Below are positions 58,800-64,000 of a stretch of 64,000 nucleotides of DNA, in pieces. Origin of the DNA: Oscillatoria salina IIICB1. Its GTDB lineage: Bacteria > Cyanobacteriota > Cyanobacteriia > Cyanobacteriales > SIO1D9. Numbering within the stretch: the stretch's first letter is position 1; each line of letters opens with the position of its first letter. Below the pieces are notes generated by a model, which saw only the letters and a list, made by a program, of their open reading frames with translations, searched no databases and was not told where the DNA came from. The stretch covers positions 43,467 to 107,466 of the forward strand of contig NZ_JAAHBQ010000012.1 in assembly GCF_020144665.1 (NCBI RefSeq), written 5' to 3'. A program made the position numbers and the translations under genes.

Positions 58800-60293
58800 T
58801 TAATAAGCACCTTCCTTACCTAAAACCACCTTAACCGTCTTGACTAGAATTTGGAAATCAAGAGCTAAAGACCAGTTATTAATATAAGCAACATCTAACT
58901 TAAAAGCATCCTCAAAGTCTTTAATATCCGAACGCCCAGAAACTTGCCAAAGCCCCGTAATTCCTGGTAAAACATTATGACGCATGAAATGATGCTCGGC
59001 GAAGCCTTCCACATCTCGTAAAGGTAGAGGACGCGGACCGACTAGACTCATTTGACCTAAAATCACGTTAATTACTTGAGGTAGTTCGTCTAAACTATAG
59101 CGACGGAGAAACTTACCTACCTTAGTAATGCGTGGGTCATCCTTCATTTTAAACAGGACACCACCTTTAATTTCATTTTGCGCCTCTAACTGCTTGAGCA
59201 ATTGGTCAGCATTGACAACCATTGTCCGGAATTTCCAGACTTTAAAATGTCGTCCGTGTAAACCAACGCGGGTTTGCTTGTAAAATATCGGACCTGTAGA
59301 GTCAACTTTAATCGCGATCGCAATTAACAAGTAAACTGGACTCAAGACAATTAAAATTCCCGCCGCAACGACTAAATCAAAAATCCGCTTTGTCCAAAAA
59401 TCGCTACCAAGCAAAGCCGGAGGGCGGAATTGAATCGTCGGCAATCCCCCAATCATCTCAATTTTCGGACTTTGATGGGGAATTTCCAAACCAATCGGCA
59501 AAATTCGGAGTAATACACCTATTGATTTTAGACTCCAATAAAGCTGCATCGGGTCGCCTAGGGACTGCCAAGAGCAGACAAACACTTCCCCTACACCTGT
59601 GTGATATATTTCTTCTAAAGTCTGCGTCCAGCGATCGCTATCTTCTGAATTTAAAACATCGTAGCGACCCATGACCTGAAATTCTTTCTTACTAACTAAC
59701 TTTAAAATCAACTCGGCTCGTTCAGTATCTTCAGGACGACCCATTAAAGCAATCTTACGCCTTACTTTTCCTTCTTGACGAAGACTGGTAATAACTCCTT
59801 CCACTACCAAGCGACCTGTCAAAACCCAAATAATACTAAATAACCATGCTAGTAAGAAAGTCGAACGAGAAATAAATAACTCTGGTCGATACAAATAAGC
59901 GATCAGGACAAGAATCACTTGTGCTAAAGTTAAACTCTTAACTATCTTGAAAAAATGGCGACGGCTTTCCCTTTCGCCATACAGTCCTGATGAAGCTAAA
60001 GTAATTAAAGTTACTACTAAAATTGGCGGCAGGAATGGCGGTCCTTCGGCTGTTTTTCTAATTAGGTTAAAATCAACGCTTTCAAACCAAGGAACAATTG
60101 CTACTACTACCTTAGCCGCTTTCCAACTTAAGGAGATTAAAATCGCATCCAAAATCGCAAAGACTGCGATGCGGAACCAGGCAACCGCTACACCCCGACG
60201 AAGACTAACAGTTTTGGAAGCTCGCAGGTCTAAATTACCATATTCGGGTATCTGTTGCTTCGGCATTTTTGCTTTAGGTGGGTAATTAGACAT
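58800..60293 (-). CDS. Undecaprenyl-phosphate sugar-1-phosphate transferase (exopolysaccharide priming enzyme)
   Basis: 497 residues from the ATG at 60293; a TTG 15 bases out is possible. Polyisoprenyl-phosphate hexose-1-phosphate transferase, WbaP/WcaJ type: four N-terminal transmembrane segments (about 25-135), a Rossmann-like middle, one further membrane helix (about 310-330), and the catalytic C-terminal domain with GPIFYKQTRVGLHGRHFKVW, KFRTM, SLDELPQVIN and SLVGPRPLP. It starts polysaccharide repeat-unit synthesis on the inner membrane. Convergent with the WecG gene. Confidence 0.93.
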   Translation of the reverse strand: MSNYPPKAKMPKQQIPEYGNLDLRASKTVSLRRGVAVAWFRIAVFAILDAILISLSWKAAKVVVAIVPWFESVDFNLIRKTAEGPPFLPPILVVTLITLASSGLYGERESRRHFFKIVKSLTLAQVILVLIAYLYRPELFISRSTFLLAWLFSIIWVLTGRLVVEGVITSLRQEGKVRRKIALMGRPEDTERAELILKLVSKKEFQVMGRYDVLNSEDSDRWTQTLEEIYHTGVGEVFVCSWQSLGDPMQLYWSLKSIGVLLRILPIGLEIPHQSPKIEMIGGLPTIQFRPPALLGSDFWTKRIFDLVVAAGILIVLSPVYLLIAIAIKVDSTGPIFYKQTRVGLHGRHFKVWKFRTMVVNADQLLKQLEAQNEIKGGVLFKMKDDPRITKVGKFLRRYSLDELPQVINVILGQMSLVGPRPLPLRDVEGFAEHHFMRHNVLPGITGLWQVSGRSDIKDFEDAFKLDVAYINNWSLALDFQILVKTVKVVLGKEGAY

Positions 60294-60814
60294 CTTAGTT
60301 GGTATCAACCCATTTTTTTTTGAGGATCAGCTATTTGCAACTACAAGATACACCGCTCAATTATGTTACTTCTAGTATGTTATTTCTAGTTTACTAAAAA
60401 AAACCGAAAGCAAGCATTTAGCTAAACTTTACTTGACTAACGTCTCATTTTCAGGTAGCAAGATTTTTCCTGGTACTCAGACATTGGTTGCTATTGCTAA
60501 TCATGACTTAGTCACCAGTTTTGCGAAAATAAGGTTAAATTAGCCAGAAATATCGCCTTTTTTCTTCGAGTCGTTGGTTTCGCTTTCAACTAACCAAGCT
60601 TTTGAGCAGAAACGCTTTTTCTCTATCGTGAGAGTCGATCTCGATCGCGAAAAGGGCTTTATTTCTTGCTGAAAAAATTAAGAAGCAACTTATTTTTGTT
60701 TTTCCCTCGAATTTTTCGTTGAGGCTGTAGCCATTTCGCGTCTTTTTTCTTCGCGAGCGAACTAGTAAATAATATTACTAAATGCTTAATTGTCAAGCTA
60801 ATTGAAACAATTCG
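60294..60814. other. Gene-free region between yjbQ and the sugar transferase
   Basis: 521 bases, AT-rich, with promoter DNA for the sugar transferase expected near 60294-60400. No coding frame or clear repeat is seen. Confidence 0.5.
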
Positions 60815-61234
60815 TTAATTACCGCTCACATGAACCACAATTTCGCGCTGATGAGAGTACTGTCGGTGTTCCCAAAGGTAAATTCCTTGCCAAGTTCCTA
60901 GGGTTAATCTACCGTGAGAAATAGGTATTTGTTCGCTAGTGTGAGTGAGAGCAGAACGAATATGAGCAGGCATATCGTCCGGTCCTTCAGCATTGTGAAT
61001 ATAGCGGCTGGGATCTTCAGGTACCAACTTAGCAAAAAAAGTTGCTAAATCTTTAAGAACGTCAGGGTCAGCATTTTCTTGAATTAATAAACTAGCAGAA
61101 GTATGGCGAATAAAAATTGTACACAAACCACTATTTACCCCTGAGTGAGCGACTACTGCCTCTACCTGACGAGTTATCTTCTGCAAAGACTTACCCTGAG
61201 TTTTAACTTTAATGATTTCTTGATAATGGTTCAT
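60815..61234 (-). CDS. YjbQ family protein (UPF0047)
   Basis: 139 residues, normal length. Family motifs: GLCTIFIRHTSASLLIQENADPDV in the middle and SALTHTSEQIPISHGRLTLGTWQGIYLWEHR near the C-terminus (shown as the conserved His and Glu run). E. coli YjbQ has been reported to have thiamine-phosphate synthase side activity; the real role is not settled. ATG at 61234. Confidence 0.92.
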   Translation of the reverse strand: MNHYQEIIKVKTQGKSLQKITRQVEAVVAHSGVNSGLCTIFIRHTSASLLIQENADPDVLKDLATFFAKLVPEDPSRYIHNAEGPDDMPAHIRSALTHTSEQIPISHGRLTLGTWQGIYLWEHRQYSHQREIVVHVSGN

Positions 61235-61350
61235 ATTTACTGTAAACAGTTTATTTACTCAACTTTATCAAATTCAACTTTTTCCCTTAATTGCCATCGC
61301 TGGAACAAAATAAGCTGCAACTACGTGCAGCATAATCAAATGAAGAAAAA

Positions 61351-61380
61351 AGTAGAGACGTTGCAAGCAACGTCTCTACT
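61351..61380. repeat. Perfect AGTAGAGACGTTGC hairpin
   Basis: AGTAGAGACGTTGC (61351-61364) pairs with GCAACGTCTCTACT (61367-61380). It belongs to the dispersed AGAGACG family also seen near 19467, 20402 and 44883. It lies 3' of the RlpA-like gene. Confidence 0.8.
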
Positions 61381-61410
61381 GGTAAATACAGGTAGGTGGT
61401 AGCTGCTTAA

Positions 61411-62481
61411 CTAGCGTTCGATAATCTCTAATTGCACGGGCGCTACCCCAGAATTTAACATTCCGATCGCTCTAGCCGCACCAGCCGATAAATCAATCAC
61501 GCGACCTCGGATGAACGGACCGCGATCGTTGATTCGGACAACTGCCGTCCGACCGTTATTCAGGTTGGTTACTCGGACCATCGTCCCAAAAGGTAAGCTA
61601 CGGTGGGCTGCTGTCATGGCATTTTGGTTAAATCTTTCACCGCTAGCGCTGCGACGCCCGTGGAAACCTGGACCGTACCAAGATGCCATTCCTCGTTGAG
61701 ATCCGGCTCGATTAATTGCTACTTGCCGTGTTGGAGTTTTGCGCTGGGGTTGCTGTTGGGGTAAACCAATTACTTCTCGTAATGGTGCCGCATTTCCCAG
61801 TAAACGACGCAGTCGGTTAGTTGCTTGTCGAGCATCTTCGGCGCGATCGCTAGTGGTATCTGGTAACATCGTTTTTTGGTCAAATGCAACTAGTTCTTCC
61901 TCTCCTACTTTGATGATGAATGAGTTGCGCTGTTCTTCCCAACTAACCACAATGGTTCGAGCATCGATATTGTCTTTGCTTAGTTGATTAATACGGGCGG
62001 CTAAACTTGTTGCTCGCCAGACGGGATCGTCTTGGGAAACATTTTTATAAGCAGAAGAGTTAGACGCGATTTCCTGGTTTCCTTCGTTGCTATATAGTGT
62101 CTGGGGAATTTCAACTTCTTCGACCAGTTTGCGATCTTCACTTCGTAGAGGTGTCGAACCAATAAACGTGATGACGGGAATTTGGTTAACGTAAACTGTC
62201 GCTGCTAGGTATCCCTGCCATTGATGGGTATAAACTTTGGTTGGTGAATTTTCGTTTTCGTCAGCTATTCTTCTGGATTGATACTCGGTAACTAGCACAT
62301 CTGAGCTCGATTGAGGAGTTGAGTTAACAACTTCCAATGGTAACTTTGTTGCTAGTAAAGACTGCTCCTCTAAATCTGGATCTGCTCCTGGCTGCACTGG
62401 TGCAGTATGACCGGGTAAAGTTATACCAAAGGCGGTTGTTAGCAAGGCAGCCGTCAGGCTACTCCAAATTTTTTGATTCAT
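61411..62481 (-). CDS. RlpA-like septal ring/lytic transglycosylase family protein
   Basis: 356 residues from the ATG at 62481, which has AGGGA 5 bases upstream and begins a Sec signal peptide ([15 protein letters not shown], cleavage near GHTA). The longer frame to 62631 would hide the signal. The C-terminal double-psi beta-barrel (about 260-350) has [20 protein letters not shown] and the catalytic-Asp region [20 protein letters not shown]. The middle about 200 residues are unlike any domain I recognise. Probably exported and peptidoglycan-linked. Confidence 0.88.
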   Translation of the reverse strand: MNQKIWSSLTAALLTTAFGITLPGHTAPVQPGADPDLEEQSLLATKLPLEVVNSTPQSSSDVLVTEYQSRRIADENENSPTKVYTHQWQGYLAATVYVNQIPVITFIGSTPLRSEDRKLVEEVEIPQTLYSNEGNQEIASNSSAYKNVSQDDPVWRATSLAARINQLSKDNIDARTIVVSWEEQRNSFIIKVGEEELVAFDQKTMLPDTTSDRAEDARQATNRLRRLLGNAAPLREVIGLPQQQPQRKTPTRQVAINRAGSQRGMASWYGPGFHGRRSASGERFNQNAMTAAHRSLPFGTMVRVTNLNNGRTAVVRINDRGPFIRGRVIDLSAGAARAIGMLNSGVAPVQLEIIER

Positions 62482-62725
62482 ACGTCCCTTATTCAAAATC
62501 TTTGGGAATAGTTTAGTTATTTGGTTGGTTGAGAAATTATTTAACTGCAACAGATTATCATGAAGTTTGAGATTTGGGATCGGGGTAATTACATTCTCAT
62601 CTATCAATTTACAGATGCAGTCTGCTCTCAAATAACGCTATAATGGTATTTATGGCTTTTTCTCTCTTAAAAAAAATTAATAAAAAAATTTACAAAAATT
62701 TACAAACAATTAGAGATTGAGTTTA

Positions 62726-63760
62726 ATGGTTATGGATTATCGCGAAGCCGGAGTAGACATTGAGGCGGGACGATCTTTTGTCGGCAAAATCCGCAGTTTG
62801 GTTGAAAGTACCCACAGAAGTGAGGTTTTAGGCAAATTAGGAGGCTTTAGCGGTTTTTTTCAACTTCCTCTAGGTTACACAGAACCAGTTTTAGTTTCAG
62901 GTTGTGATGGTGTCGGGACGAAGTTAAAAGTTGCTCAAGCTCTCGGTCGTCACGATACAGTGGGGATTGACCTGGTAGCAATGTGCGTGAATGATATTCT
63001 GACTTCAGGGGCAGAACCGCTCTTTTTTTTGGATTATTTAGCTACAGGTAAGCTGAATTCTCAGCAGTTGACTGAGGTGGTGACGGGAATCGCTCGAGGT
63101 TGTCAAATTAGCGGTTGCGCTCTTTTGGGTGGAGAAACGGCAGAAATGCCTGGTTTTTACGGTTTGGGCGAATACGACATTGCGGGTTTTTGTGTGGGAA
63201 TTGTCGAAAGAAGTAGGTTACTCGCTGGTTCTCAGGTACAAGTAGGAGATGTAGCGATCGCTTTAGCTAGTTCGGGCGTTCATAGTAACGGTTTTTCCTT
63301 GGTCAGAAAAATTATTGCTGACGCTGGTGTTGATTGGGGCGATCGCCCGGAATTTCTCCAAGGTCAAACTTTAGGCGAAACTCTCCTAACACCAACTCGC
63401 ATTTATGTCAAGGAAATTTTAGCAGCAATTCGTTCAGGAATTGACATTCGCGGGATGGCACATATTACTGGTGGTGGTTTACCAGAAAATCTCCCTCGCT
63501 GTTTGAATGAAAATCAATCTGTCGAGATTGATTTAGGTAGTTGGGAGATTCCAGGTATTTTTCAGTGGTTAGCGGAAGTTGGGAAAGTCAGGGAAGCGGC
63601 GATGTTTGAAACATTTAACATGGGAATCGGTTTTGTGGCGATCGTGCCACCAGAGCAAGCAAAATCTACCTTAAGTTGGATGCTTTCTCAGAATGTTTTA
63701 GCTTATCAAATTGGCAAGGTAGTAGCAGGAAATGGCACTGTGTTAGGACTTCCTGAATAA
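62726..63760 (+). CDS. purM: Phosphoribosylformylglycinamidine cyclo-ligase (AIR synthetase)
   Basis: Fifth step of purine synthesis, ATP-dependent ring closure to AIR. 345 residues from the ATG at 62726; the ATG at 62732 ([13 protein letters not shown]) and a TTG at 62717 are alternatives. Motifs: [49 protein letters not shown] and [13 protein letters not shown]. Length is typical. It is divergent from the RlpA-like gene and convergent with tRNA-Cys. Confidence 0.96.
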   Translation: MVMDYREAGVDIEAGRSFVGKIRSLVESTHRSEVLGKLGGFSGFFQLPLGYTEPVLVSGCDGVGTKLKVAQALGRHDTVGIDLVAMCVNDILTSGAEPLFFLDYLATGKLNSQQLTEVVTGIARGCQISGCALLGGETAEMPGFYGLGEYDIAGFCVGIVERSRLLAGSQVQVGDVAIALASSGVHSNGFSLVRKIIADAGVDWGDRPEFLQGQTLGETLLTPTRIYVKEILAAIRSGIDIRGMAHITGGGLPENLPRCLNENQSVEIDLGSWEIPGIFQWLAEVGKVREAAMFETFNMGIGFVAIVPPEQAKSTLSWMLSQNVLAYQIGKVVAGNGTVLGLPE

Positions 63761-63812
63761 AACAAAAATCCCGCCAACCCTAAAAGCTGAAGGGACTTGA
63801 TTTTCTTTCTCA

Positions 63813-63884
<72 letters not shown>

Positions 63885-64000
63885 TAGTTGCTTCAGTTTT
63901 TTAGTATACCAAAAGAAAGAACATTTGTAGTTGCTCGCTGGGTAGAAATCGGCGATCGCCACTCCTAGCGCTTCAATCTCCTAACTAGACACCATAGCCT

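Noticed and set aside
61145..61402. 85-residue plus-strand ORF over the start of yjbQ
   Set aside because: It overlaps the well-conserved yjbQ and continues into the AGAGACG hairpin; no family similarity.

Overview
The window is chromosomal DNA from a cyanobacterium. The evidence is a set of oxygenic photosynthesis and Calvin-cycle genes (psbB and psbT, petH with a phycobilisome-linker-type N-terminal domain, prk, an FtsH2-type protease), the ferredoxin-dependent nitrate reductase narB next to an NrtP-type permease, and very frequent HIP1 octamers (GCGATCGC). Base composition is moderately AT-rich. Tracts of short tandem heptamers (STRR type) lie at several gene borders, as is common in filamentous and other large-genome cyanobacteria. 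No heterocyst genes or phage genes are seen. Genus cannot be fixed from the sequence alone.

Layout. 1-4.5 kb: nitrate assimilation (3' end of nrtP, narB, a nitrate-reductase-associated gene behind a perfect NtcA-type palindrome). 5-9 kb: an ethylene-receptor-like histidine kinase, an MFS exporter, a PAP/inositol phosphatase. 9.2-11.6 kb: cyanobacterial hypothetical proteins, one with a 4x15-residue proline-rich repeat. 12-17 kb: prk and petH (divergent), then ftsH. 17-31 kb: glyS, a receiver-like/WD40 protein divergent from a Cache-HAMP adenylate cyclase, mltA, a metallophosphoesterase, a sulfotransferase, mnmG. 31-38.5 kb: SH3 protein, AI-2E-type permease, psbB-psbT, nrdR, rpsA. 38.5-44.8 kb: HAD phosphatase, metK, a SIMPL lipoprotein, a winged-helix response regulator, an SDR with a zinc ribbon. 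45 kb: three tandem tRNA-like cloverleaves with their own promoter-like box and terminator. 45.2-52.3 kb: Uma2-like protein, PcrA/UvrD helicase, PPK2, an L7/L12-like protein and a response regulator that both seem to have lost their 5' ends, and a ribulokinase-like enzyme. 52.4-60.3 kb: a surface-polysaccharide cluster (galE, three glycosyltransferases, an NDP-sugar epimerase, a WecG/TagA enzyme, a priming sugar-phosphate transferase) with no Wzx or Wzy inside the window. 60.8-63.9 kb: yjbQ, an RlpA-like protein, purM and tRNA-Cys.

How it works together. Most genes are housekeeping, photosynthesis or signalling genes in short units. NrtP imports nitrate and NarB reduces it with ferredoxin electrons; petH and prk tie photosynthetic reductant to carbon fixation. 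The sulfotransferase would release PAP, which the HAL2-type phosphatase could hydrolyse (inference).

The most unusual item is the tRNA-like array at 44978-45199. Other points worth a second look are the receiver domain lacking its phosphorylation residues (20443-22422), the shared 5' truncation of two divergent genes near 50.44 kb, the compact ethylene-sensor kinase with a 14-bp inverted repeat in front of it, and the zinc-ribbon SDR that lacks the catalytic tyrosine.
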